In this document: piece after piece, positions 1-5,919 of the stretch
Position numbering within the stretch: position 1 is the first letter of the stretch
Layout: each line of letters opens with the position of its first letter
Source: Archaeoglobaceae archaeon
Lineage (GTDB): Archaea > Halobacteriota > Archaeoglobi > Archaeoglobales > Archaeoglobaceae
Length of the DNA stretch: 8,932 bases
Direction: 5' to 3'
Assembly: GCA_025058955.1 (NCBI GenBank)
Contig: JANXDV010000043.1
Coordinates: 1 to 8,932 of the forward strand
The notes under the pieces: generated by a model
What the model was told of the DNA's origin: nothing
Seen by the model: the letters and a program-made list of their open reading frames with translations, nothing else
The model's database searches: none
Program-made: the position numbers and the translations under genes

Positions 1-517
1 AATGAAGGATAACTTTCTCCTCTATGGTGAGGTTCTCTAGAGAGCTAATAAACTTCGTAACCTGTTCAATATTATCAACAATTTTAGATAGAGTATCAAG
101 TCTTATTCCAACCTCTTTCAGTATTTTAAATTCGTTTGGAGACTTTTCTAATTCATAAATTGCTCTCTCCATATTATTTTTGTTGTCAAATGCAATTTGC
201 CAGATCTCCCAACCATTATTAACAATGAATGGTCCAACAACATAACCACCATTCCTCGTTATAATACTTCTTGCGATCGTTTCACCCATCATTAACTTCA
301 ACAAAGCCTTTCCGCTCTCTCTTGAAAGTATTTCGAGATTGTAGATATTTGGTTGATGCTCTAATTCCTCAAGAGAATTCTGCAACAATTCATTATCCTT
401 TGCTGTCACAAATGTCCTTGCAAAGAGAGTTTTCTCAGTAAAATTCCAGAATGGTGGCTTCCGGATAAGATCATATTCCTCGCAGAGATCCCAAAGACGG
501 GAGTGGGAAAGTATGAT
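1..517 (-). CDS. Probable HTH (bacterio-opsin-activator-like) transcriptional regulator, partial, start codon unresolved
   Basis: An open frame on the minus strand runs off the left edge, so the C-terminus is missing. Read backwards it encodes a coherent protein: LSHSRLWDLCEEYD, RKPPFWNFTEKTLFARTF, NGGYVVGPFIVNNGWEIWQ, an acidic helix, then SLENLTIEEKVILH at the edge. The last stretch resembles the beginning of the C-terminal HTH_10 (Bat-type) DNA-binding domain of many archaeal regulators. The family call is by resemblance only. The frame is closed upstream by two TAA codons near 571-576. Between those stops and a GTG at 409-407 there is no ATG, GTG or TTG, although the sequence already looks coding from about 517. 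A TATA-like element at 549-556 would put transcription start near 526, just before the ATC/ATA codons at 517-512. The gene may use a rare start, may have lost its start by mutation, or may carry a sequence error. The end at 517 is a best guess. Confidence 0.5.
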   Translation of the reverse strand, partial: MILSHSRLWDLCEEYDLIRKPPFWNFTEKTLFARTFVTAKDNELLQNSLEELEHQPNIYNLEILSRESGKALLKLMMGETIARSIITRNGGYVVGPFIVNNGWEIWQIAFDNKNNMERAIYELEKSPNEFKILKEVGIRLDTLSKIVDNIEQVTKFISSLENLTIEEKVILH

Positions 518-548
518 AAAAAAGTATTGAGAGATGAATATAGAGATG

Positions 549-556
549 TATTTAAA
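549..556 (-). promoter_or_regulatory. TATA-box-like element for the left-edge gene
   Basis: The minus strand reads TTTAAATA, in a very AT-rich stretch. It lies about 26 nt before position 526, which is about 10 nt ahead of where the left-edge protein begins to look coding. No Shine-Dalgarno site is visible between them. Confidence 0.4.
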
Positions 557-649
557 TAAATTTTTATAATATTATTAAAATCTTTTTGTCCTTTTATTGG
601 ATAAAGTCTTTAAGATCTTTATAGTATTGTGCTATAAGCTTGTATCCTG

Positions 650-659
650 CTAAAAAATT
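650..659 (-). terminator. T-rich terminator after tRNA-Gly
   Basis: On the minus strand a run of T residues (complement of the A run at 652-657) begins about 10 nt beyond the tRNA 3' end. This is the usual archaeal oligo-T termination signal. There is no supporting hairpin. The stretch from here to the left-edge gene holds nothing else that I can recognise. Confidence 0.4.
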
Positions 660-666
660 CCTTAAA

Positions 667-737
667 TGCGCGGACCGGGATTTGAACCCGGGCTAACGGC
701 TCGGAAAGCCGTTGTCCTACCACTAGACTATCCGCGC
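667..737 (-). tRNA. tRNA-Gly (anticodon TCC)
   Basis: The minus strand folds as a complete cloverleaf of 71 nt. It has acceptor arm GCGCGGA/TCCGCGC, a D arm with AGTGGTA, anticodon stem ACGGC/GCCGT with loop TTTCCGA (anticodon TCC, reading GGA), and a T arm GGG-TTCAAAT-CCC. The discriminator is A at 667. CCA is not encoded and there is no intron. A minus-strand TATA box lies about 27 nt upstream, and a T run follows. It is divergent from the HerA-family gene. Confidence 0.96.
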
Positions 738-759
738 TTGAAAGTTCTAAGCCTTGGAG

Positions 760-769
760 CTTAAATTTT
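760..769 (-). promoter_or_regulatory. TATA box of tRNA-Gly
   Basis: The minus strand reads AAAATTTAAG, with its centre about 27 nt before the first tRNA base (737). That spacing fits transcription starting at or just before the mature 5' end. Confidence 0.55.
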
Positions 770-796
770 TTTCGAATTGCAGTATTTCGAGAGCGA

Positions 797-807
797 AAAA
801 TAAAAAT
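797..807 (+). promoter_or_regulatory. TATA-like element of the HerA-family gene
   Basis: An A/T-only stretch, AAATAAAAAT, is centred about 27 nt before the ATG at 830. This suggests a leaderless or near-leaderless transcript. The short AAAGGT just before the ATG sits too close to act as a normal ribosome binding site. Confidence 0.4.
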
Positions 808-829
808 ATTCTTTTGAAAACAAAAGGTA

Positions 830-2338
830 ATGAGAAGTGTCATCGGAAAGATCCATGGCTCCACATCTTCATTTGAATTCGAATTTGTGGTTACAAATTC
901 AAAGTCTGTAAAGAGAGGAGATTACATAAAGGTTTGGAATGACAAAGACGGTTGGGTTCTTGGACAAGTTTCCGAGATCATCGCAGTTGAGAATCCGAAG
1001 TTATCGGATATTTATAAAGTGAAGGAAGTTCTAATTGCCAAAGCGAGGGTTATTGGAAAAAGAGAATTTGGGAAGCTTAAAATGCCAACAAGTCCATTTA
1101 TTCCAGGGGATAACGTTTACACCGCAGAAGATAACTTGGTTGCTGAAACACTTGGTTTTGTCGAAGAGGGCGTATATATAGGACTTCTTGGAGATACCTG
1201 TGTCAAAGTGAAACTGAATCCAAACACTCTTGTTCAAAAGCATGTTTGCATACTTGCAAAAACCGGTAGTGGCAAAAGCTACACCGCTGGTGTAATAATT
1301 GAGGAGCTTCTTGAGAGAAACGTCCCTCTTTTGATCATAGATCCCCATGGGGAATACATTTCGATGAAGAAGCCGGGAAAGATCAGAAGCAACGAATTCG
1401 GTGTAGAACCAAGAGGTTATGCGGAGAAAATTGTGGTTTACGCCCCTCCAACTTCTCCATTCATCGACTCAGCGGATAAAGAATTGTCTCTTGAGGGTGT
1501 TGAGCTGACAGCGGAAGAGCTGATCGAATTGAGTGGTTTGAAAAGTCCGACCGCCCAGGCATTGCTTTATCAAGCTCTGCGAAACTTAAAAAATTACACC
1601 ATTGCGGACATAATCGAGGAGGTTGAAAGCATAAGACATAGCGGGAAGTGGACTTTAATTGGAGCGCTTTCAAAGATCGAAAAATCAGGACTTTTCAAGC
1701 AAAAGCCTACGGATCTTAGAACTCTACTTGTTCGCGGAAAAGCAAGCTTAATAGATCTGCGTGGAATTGAGCCAGCTTATCAAAGCTTAATAGTCTCGAG
1801 GGTTATATCAAAGCTTTTTGAGCTTAGAAAAAGAGGAGAAGTTGAGCCTGGAATGATTGTTGTAGAAGAGGCGCATAACTTTGCCCCTGAAAGAGAAAAA
1901 ACGGTTTCAAGCAATGTTTTGAGGACTGTTGCAAGCGAAGGCAGAAAGTTTGGGCTTGGATTGATGGTGATCAGCCAAAGACCTGCAAGAGTGGATAAGA
2001 ATGTAATAAGCCAGTGCAACACTCAGATCATATTGCGTGTAACGAATCCAAACGATCTAAATGCGATAAAGAAGGGAATCGAAGGGATAACAGCTGAAAT
2101 GGTTGAAGAGATCAAAAGACTTCCAACTGGAAGTGCTATAGTTGTGAGCCCTGAATTAGAAGTTCCAGTAGTAGTTAGAGTTAGAGTAAGGAAGAGTCAG
2201 CACAGTGAAGCGACAAGTGTTCTGGAAGAAGAAAAGGAAGCTGAAATGGTTGAAAAGACCGAGTTAGAGGAGAAGGTTGAAAAAGAGCCAGAAAAGAAGG
2301 GAATTCTTCGAAGACTTTTCAGAGGTCGCAAATCCTAA
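830..2338 (+). CDS. HerA-family (COG0433/DUF87) hexameric DNA translocase/ATPase
   Basis: A 502-residue protein of the normal length for archaeal HerA, the bipolar DNA translocase of the FtsK/HerA superfamily. An N-terminal HAS-barrel-like beta domain (about 1-130, opening VIGKIHG) is followed by the RecA-like motor. Walker A is AKTGSGKS (143-150), a DPHGEY strand is at 171-176, and Walker B is MIVVEEAHN (342-350) with E346/E347. The sensor/arginine region SEGRKFGLGLMVISQRP (369-385) and the VTNPNDLNAI motif (404-413) are typical of HerA. The tail 461-490 is highly charged and ends in a basic patch (ILRRLFRGR). Classical herA sits with nurA, mre11 and rad50, which process DNA ends. None is nearby, so this may be a paralogue with another partner. 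It is transcribed alone and its last 20 bp overlap the convergent mfnD-like gene. Family membership is firm; the specific role is not. Confidence 0.9.
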   Translation: MRSVIGKIHGSTSSFEFEFVVTNSKSVKRGDYIKVWNDKDGWVLGQVSEIIAVENPKLSDIYKVKEVLIAKARVIGKREFGKLKMPTSPFIPGDNVYTAEDNLVAETLGFVEEGVYIGLLGDTCVKVKLNPNTLVQKHVCILAKTGSGKSYTAGVIIEELLERNVPLLIIDPHGEYISMKKPGKIRSNEFGVEPRGYAEKIVVYAPPTSPFIDSADKELSLEGVELTAEELIELSGLKSPTAQALLYQALRNLKNYTIADIIEEVESIRHSGKWTLIGALSKIEKSGLFKQKPTDLRTLLVRGKASLIDLRGIEPAYQSLIVSRVISKLFELRKRGEVEPGMIVVEEAHNFAPEREKTVSSNVLRTVASEGRKFGLGLMVISQRPARVDKNVISQCNTQIILRVTNPNDLNAIKKGIEGITAEMVEEIKRLPTGSAIVVSPELEVPVVVRVRVRKSQHSEATSVLEEEKEAEMVEKTELEEKVEKEPEKKGILRRLFRGRKS

Positions 2339-3227
2339 TAGCTGTGCTTCCAACCTTAGCAAAGTAATCTTCAAAATTCCCTTTTTCTATTTTCTGCCTT
2401 CTAAGCCAAGAATATTCGAAATCTCCAAGGATCATGTCCGCAACATTTGCTCCGTAGGCACGATCGAATGCTATGATCGGCGTGGTGATTCGAGCGTTGA
2501 TCTCTATAACGTAAGGCTGGTCTGAATAAACAAGATCGACGCCAACATAGCCTTTTAAACCTGGAACAGATTCTACCGCTTTTATTGCTTCTTCGCAAAC
2601 CTCCATAGCGGTTCTCTGATCAATTCTTGCCGGAACCACCGCTCCTTTATATCTAAAGTTCTCAAGAATTTGTTCATTTACGCTTACAACCTCAATTTCA
2701 TCTCTAACGATTAAACTAACACTCAAAGGTTTGCCAGAGATGAATTCCTGAGCGATGAAACCATTCTTTACATCCTCAGTAAAGCCTATGCCCTCACCAC
2801 CGCATGAAACCCTCGGCTTTACAAGAAATTTTTCCTTCAACTCTTTTTTTGACGTTTTAGGCATCAAAACCTTTCCTTTTAGCTTCTTATAGAGCTTCCA
2901 CTTGTCAGAAGTTATTGCAATTGCTCTGCTTGAAGAACCAAGATTTTCACAATATTTTTCCGCCTTTTTAGTTAAATTCAATAAAATAAACTCATCTTCT
3001 GGAGCTACAATTAAAAAGGAGTCGCATTTTTCCAGCCAGTTCTCAATTTCTTCTAATTTTCCAAAAGGTAGTCCAAGAAAATTGAATTCTTCTCTGACAA
3101 AAGCAAGAACTTCGCAATGCTTCTTAAAACCATGGTATAGTGTTTTGAACATCGCCAAACCTTCAACCGCTATGGAGTCCGCTACTCTTTCACCACATGT
3201 GGCAAATTCGAACAAAAAAAGTTTCAT
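2319..3227 (-). CDS. mfnD: ATP-grasp ligase, probable tyramine-L-glutamate ligase (MfnD) of methanofuran biosynthesis
   Basis: A 302-residue ATP-grasp protein. Nucleotide-binding features are KPRVSCGGEGIGF (137-149, the lysine plus glycine-rich loop), QEFISGKPLSVSLI (160-173), and the metal-binding end GVDLVY (229-234) with IEINARITTP (241-250), in which E242, N244 and R246 fit the family. The opening MKLFLFEFATCG and VEGLAMFKTL resemble MfnD (COG1821-type), which joins glutamate to tyramine with ATP to give gamma-glutamyltyramine. Methanofuran is the first C1 carrier of methanogens and is also used by Archaeoglobus. The ATG at 3227 overlaps the stop of the upstream NYN gene as ATGA, so translation is probably coupled, and no other strong start competes. 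The 3' end overlaps the convergent HerA-family gene. No other methanofuran gene is in view, so another ATP-grasp carboxylate-amine ligase role remains possible. Confidence 0.72.
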   Translation of the reverse strand: MKLFLFEFATCGERVADSIAVEGLAMFKTLYHGFKKHCEVLAFVREEFNFLGLPFGKLEEIENWLEKCDSFLIVAPEDEFILLNLTKKAEKYCENLGSSSRAIAITSDKWKLYKKLKGKVLMPKTSKKELKEKFLVKPRVSCGGEGIGFTEDVKNGFIAQEFISGKPLSVSLIVRDEIEVVSVNEQILENFRYKGAVVPARIDQRTAMEVCEEAIKAVESVPGLKGYVGVDLVYSDQPYVIEINARITTPIIAFDRAYGANVADMILGDFEYSWLRRQKIEKGNFEDYFAKVGSTAIRICDL

Positions 3228-3727
3228 ACTTCGAGGAGATCCTTTTCCTCTTCTTCCTCTTCGTTAAGAACTATGGCTATGTCCGCAGAGTTTTTCAAAG
3301 CTGTTGAAAATCCCGGCTCCGCTCCAACGATTATCGTTTCTTTTCCCATCTCCATCGCTTTCATCAAAACCGCTTTGAAATCCGCATCCCTTGTAACAAG
3401 AGCTATGACATCGATCGCTTCGTTGTAGATCAACTCCATTGCTTCAACTGCCATTCTTACGTCAACGTCCCCAGAGGTAACTACTGGCTCAAAACCCTGA
3501 TTCTCTATAGCTTCAACGAGTTTGTCAGTAGCATATTGATTTATAAAAACTTTTGCGATCTTTATCTCACCATATCCGTTCAATAAATCTCTTATTTCCT
3601 TCAAATTCGTGTTAAATTCTTTTCTAAGCATGTTAGGTCCATCTACAAGGACACCAATTTTCTTTGCTGACAAAGTTTTTCTCTTTGAGAGGTATTCCCT
3701 TATCCTCTGAATTTTAGAGGTTTTCAT
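3224..3727 (-). CDS. NYN-domain (LabA/TIGR00288-like, PIN-fold) predicted ribonuclease
   Basis: A 167-residue single-domain protein. After a short basic helix (1-22) comes a NYN/PIN-like fold with the complete acidic set: VDGPN (28-32, D29 and N32), GDVDVRMAVEAM (86-97, D87/D89) and TRDADF (112-117, D114/D116). These positions bind divalent metal in NYN nucleases, so it looks catalytically intact. The closing strand TIIVGAEPGFSTALKNSADI is typical of the archaeal TIGR00288 set, and an acidic tail (E-rich, 156-163) ends the protein. The RNA target is unknown. It is the first gene of an operon with the MfnD-like ligase (ATGA overlap) and is divergent from the winged-helix regulator. A TATA box about 28 nt upstream of the ATG suggests a leaderless or very short-leader mRNA. 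Confidence 0.85.
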   Translation of the reverse strand: MKTSKIQRIREYLSKRKTLSAKKIGVLVDGPNMLRKEFNTNLKEIRDLLNGYGEIKIAKVFINQYATDKLVEAIENQGFEPVVTSGDVDVRMAVEAMELIYNEAIDVIALVTRDADFKAVLMKAMEMGKETIIVGAEPGFSTALKNSADIAIVLNEEEEEEKDLLEV

Positions 3728-3749
3728 TCTATACTCCCCAGATTTGAAA

Positions 3750-3758
3750 GTTTAAAAA
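3750..3758 (-). promoter_or_regulatory. TATA box of the NYN-mfnD operon
   Basis: The minus strand reads TTTTTAAAC, centred about 27 nt before the ATG at 3727. This implies transcription starting almost at the start codon. A GGGGAG between the two would be too near the transcript end to work as a standard ribosome binding site. Confidence 0.5.
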
Positions 3759-3847
3759 TCTTATGATGACCAATTTTAATAATAACTGGAAATGTTTCTT
3801 TCTATCTTAAAAACATTGGTTTTAAATAAATGACTAAATGGAAAAAA

Positions 3848-3856
3848 ATTTATATA
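3848..3856 (+). promoter_or_regulatory. TATA box (with A-rich BRE) of the regulator-hydrolase operon
   Basis: TTTATATA follows a run of A residues that could serve as BRE. Transcription would start near 3878-3880. That leaves a short leader that still contains the GAGGTGA ribosome binding site at 3883-3889, 5 nt before the ATG at 3895. Confidence 0.6.
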
Positions 3857-3869
3857 CTCAATAGTATAT
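3852..3869 (+). repeat. Inverted repeat on the TATA box, operator-like
   Basis: ATATACT-CAAT-AGTATAT has perfect 7-bp arms and a 4-nt spacer. It overlaps the TATA box and lies just ahead of the predicted transcription start of the winged-helix regulator. A dimeric regulator bound here would block TBP, so autoregulation is a natural inference. AT-rich promoters can give such repeats by chance. Confidence 0.55.
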
Positions 3870-3894
3870 CTAATATCTATCCGAGGTGAACGCA

Positions 3895-4263
3895 ATGGTG
3901 GAGGAGATCTCTGAGACTGAAGAAAGAGTTGTCTCTCTACTTGCTGAAGCGGGGTTGAATAGGAATATTGCAAAAGTAGTTGTGTTTCTCTCAAAGGTTG
4001 GAGAAGCAGTTTCGAGGGATATAGAAAGAGCTGCAAATCTAAGACAGCCAGAAGTTAGCCTTGCGATGAAGGAGCTAAAGGATTGGGGATGGGTAAAGGA
4101 GAGGGAGTTGAAGAAGAAGGGAAAAGGTAGACCCTTAAAGAGCTATAAGATGACGAGAGAGCTCAAGGATATTGCTATGGATATAATCCAGAAAAAGAGG
4201 GAAGAGATAAAGAAAATAGAGAAAGATCTTGAAGAGCTTGAAAGATTTGTCTCGAGTAAATAA
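3895..4263 (+). CDS. Winged-helix transcriptional regulator with C-terminal coiled coil (TrmB/EarA-MreA-like)
   Basis: A 122-residue DNA-binding protein. The winged helix spans about 21-88, with probable recognition helix LRQPEVSLAMKELKDWGW (49-66) and a basic wing KKKGKGRPLKSYKM (73-86). A Lys/Glu-rich helix follows (about 89-118), likely a coiled-coil dimerisation arm. It resembles small euryarchaeal regulators around TrmB and EarA/MreA; that placement is from memory of the motif and is not certain. I chose ATG 3895, not the GTG at 3886, because the GTG lies inside GAGGTGA (3883-3889), a full Shine-Dalgarno site 5 nt before the ATG. The gene is followed by the hydrolase with TAATG overlap. 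An inverted repeat on its own TATA box suggests autoregulation. No sensor domain is present. Confidence 0.85.
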   Translation: MVEEISETEERVVSLLAEAGLNRNIAKVVVFLSKVGEAVSRDIERAANLRQPEVSLAMKELKDWGWVKERELKKKGKGRPLKSYKMTRELKDIAMDIIQKKREEIKKIEKDLEELERFVSSK

Positions 4264-4967
4264 TGTTTTTTGATACCATTTTTGGCAGAAACTTTGGTAG
4301 AGTTTATTTAAGTAAAGTAATAGTAGTTTGTCATGGCTTTCCCTACGAACCTGGCTCTGTGGTGGATAAAGGCTACGGTGAACTGGCGGAGTTTTTTTCA
4401 AAAATAGCCCCTACATTAATTTTTGATTTTTCTGGTTGTGGGAAAAGTTTTGGAATTTTTGGAATTAAAAATTGGATTGAGGATGTTAAGAGAATTGCTG
4501 AAAAATTCGAAAAAGTTTCACTAATAGGCTACAGCTTGGGAGGGCTGATCGCAATAGAAGCGGGAAAAGAGCTTAAAAACCTTGAAAAGCTCGTAGCAAT
4601 TTCCACTCCTATACCAGAGATCTTTAATGAAGAGCGAATAAAGCTCATGTTCGAGAATGCGGTCAAAATAATGCGTTTAGATAGCTTTGGGAGGTTTCGA
4701 GAAGAGATGAGAATGGCTTCAGAGCTCGATCCAAAAAGAAGCATAAAGAAGATCATGGTGCCAAAATTAATAGTTCATGGCACAAAGGATGAAGTTGTCC
4801 CCTTCGAGTGTGGAGAAGAGATCTATGAGATTGCTGAAGAACCAAAAGCTTTTCTTAAGGTAATAGGAGGCAACCACTTTCTGAGAAAAGAATTGAAGGT
4901 CATGCAATTAGTCTCTGAATGGCTTGAAGGGAAAATAATAGATAAAGAGATTGAGATCAAGCTTTGA
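4263..4967 (+). CDS. Alpha/beta-fold hydrolase, substrate unknown
   Basis: A 234-residue cytoplasmic alpha/beta hydrolase with no signal peptide. The oxyanion-hole turn is HGFP (24-27), the nucleophile elbow is GYSLGG (89-94, S91), the acid is D176 in VHGTKDEVVP (171-180), and the histidine is H205 in GGNHFL (202-207). The triad is therefore complete and correctly ordered, as in esterases, acylaminopeptidase-like hydrolases and thioesterases. A short helical cap lies at about 118-160. Its ATG shares a base with the stop of the regulator gene (TAATG), so the two are translationally coupled and the regulator probably controls it. The 3' end overlaps the convergent adenylate kinase gene by 11 bp. 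The sequence does not reveal the substrate. Confidence 0.87.
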   Translation: MFFDTIFGRNFGRVYLSKVIVVCHGFPYEPGSVVDKGYGELAEFFSKIAPTLIFDFSGCGKSFGIFGIKNWIEDVKRIAEKFEKVSLIGYSLGGLIAIEAGKELKNLEKLVAISTPIPEIFNEERIKLMFENAVKIMRLDSFGRFREEMRMASELDPKRSIKKIMVPKLIVHGTKDEVVPFECGEEIYEIAEEPKAFLKVIGGNHFLRKELKVMQLVSEWLEGKIIDKEIEIKL

Positions 4968-5610
4968 TTTCTTCAAGCATTATCAAAATCTTTTCTTTTA
5001 CATCTTCAATATTTTTTGAGCCGTCTACATTTAAAAGATTCCCTTTTTTCTTGTAATACTCGATCAAGGGCTCAGTATCTCTCCTGTAAACTCTAAACCT
5101 TTCTCTAACAACAGACTCTCTGTCATCGTCTCTCTGATATAGTTCGCCACCGCACTTATCACAGATCCCCTCTTTTTTTGGCGGATCATATAGCAGATGG
5201 TAGATCGCCCCACACTTTCTACAAATCCTTCTATTCACTATTCTCCTAACAACTTCCTCCTCTGGAACATTTATGTTGATCACCGCATCGATCTTCTTAC
5301 CCATTTCTTTCATGATCTCGTCTAAAGCCTCCGCTTGTGCAATAGTCCTCGGAAAACCATCTAAAATGAATCCATTCTCGCAGTCTTTCTGTTTGAGTCT
5401 TTCCTTAACGATCCCAACTACGATCTCATCTGGCACCAACTTTCCCTGGCTCATGAACTCCTTAGCTATTTTACCAAGCTCAGTTCCTTTAGCAACAGCT
5501 TCTCTAAGCATGTCTCCAGTTGAGATCTGTGGTATTCCATATTTCTCCGCTATGAACTTTGCCTGTGTCCCTTTTCCTGCTCCAGGAGCTCCAAGAAGAA
5601 TTAGGTTCAT
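4957..5610 (-). CDS. adk: Adenylate kinase, bacterial-type with zinc LID
   Basis: A 217-residue adenylate kinase (ATP + AMP to 2 ADP). The P-loop is GAPGAGKGT (7-15), the AMP-binding STGDMLR is at 30-36, and DGFPRT is at 84-89. The LID carries C130, C133, C150 and C153 in a CxxC...CxxC arrangement that binds structural zinc, as in Gram-positive enzymes. RDDDRESVVRERF and YRRDTEPL supply catalytic arginines. This is the long bacterial-type enzyme, not the distinct short archaeal AdkA type. I chose ATG 5610 over the one 21 nt upstream because the protein then begins MNLILLGAPG, as in the family. A TATA box also lies about 27 nt before 5610, making the message leaderless. It is monocistronic and tail-to-tail with the hydrolase. 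Confidence 0.96.
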   Translation of the reverse strand: MNLILLGAPGAGKGTQAKFIAEKYGIPQISTGDMLREAVAKGTELGKIAKEFMSQGKLVPDEIVVGIVKERLKQKDCENGFILDGFPRTIAQAEALDEIMKEMGKKIDAVININVPEEEVVRRIVNRRICRKCGAIYHLLYDPPKKEGICDKCGGELYQRDDDRESVVRERFRVYRRDTEPLIEYYKKKGNLLNVDGSKNIEDVKEKILIMLEEIKA

Positions 5611-5632
5611 GAGCTTTAAATGTAAAAGCACG

Positions 5633-5641
5633 ATTTAAAAA
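5633..5641 (-). promoter_or_regulatory. TATA box of adk
   Basis: The minus strand reads ATTTTTAAATC around 5632-5642, centred about 27 nt before the ATG at 5610. The rest of the adk/tRNA-Val interval (5642-5800) is AT-rich and holds no gene that I can support. Confidence 0.5.
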
Positions 5642-5800
5642 TACTTCTTTTACTTCGTTAAAAATACTGAGATTGAAATTCTATGGAGCCACTTAATTCT
5701 AATTTTCATAGTATTGGAAATGCTCGAAAAATTTGTTCCTAAAACTAAGCAGAGAGAATTAAACAAAAATCTTTCTAATACTTCCAATTACCGTAAAATC

Positions 5801-5873
5801 TGGGCTCGGCCGGATTCGAACCGGCGATCTCCGCCGTGTAAGGGCGGTGTCATAACCACTAGACCACGAGCCC
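5801..5873 (-). tRNA. tRNA-Val (anticodon TAC)
   Basis: A complete 73-nt cloverleaf on the minus strand. It has acceptor arm GGGCTCG/CGAGCCC, a D arm with AGTGGTTAT, anticodon stem CCGCC/GGCGG with loop CTTACAC (anticodon TAC, reading GUA), and T arm GCCGG-TTCGAAT-CCGGC. The discriminator is A at 5801. CCA is not encoded and there is no intron. It lies 46 bp downstream of the CaiB/BaiF gene on the same strand but has its own TATA-like element. Short T runs follow its 3' end. Confidence 0.96.
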
Positions 5874-5894
5874 TATGAGTAGTTGAGGTAAGAA

Positions 5895-5902
5895 TTTAAT
5901 AT
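5895..5902 (-). promoter_or_regulatory. TATA box of tRNA-Val
   Basis: The minus strand reads ATATTAAA inside an A/T-only stretch, centred about 25 nt before the tRNA 5' end (5873). It sits in the short gap after the CaiB/BaiF stop codon. Confidence 0.5.
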
Positions 5903-5919
5903 TTTTCCTCTTTTAAGAG

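Noticed and set aside
667..737. tRNA-Gly as an integration site for a mobile element
   Set aside because: I found no repeat of the tRNA 3' end within the window and no integrase; the flanking genes look like ordinary chromosome.
619..864. Minus-strand frame across tRNA-Gly and the HerA-family start
   Set aside because: It covers a structural RNA gene and two promoters; its translation has no recognisable features.
2902..3267. Plus-strand frame opposite mfnD
   Set aside because: It is a shadow of the ATP-grasp coding sequence, with low-complexity Ser-rich translation and no ribosome binding site.
3762..3790. ATGATGA resembling a C box of a C/D guide RNA
   Set aside because: No CTGA D box follows at a suitable distance, and the site lies in a divergent promoter region.
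5693..5788. Scattered complementary words (TTAATTCT/AGAATTAA and ATTGGAA/TTCCAAT) between adk and tRNA-Val
   Set aside because: The two pairings cross each other, the arms are short and AT-rich, and no stable RNA fold or gene results.
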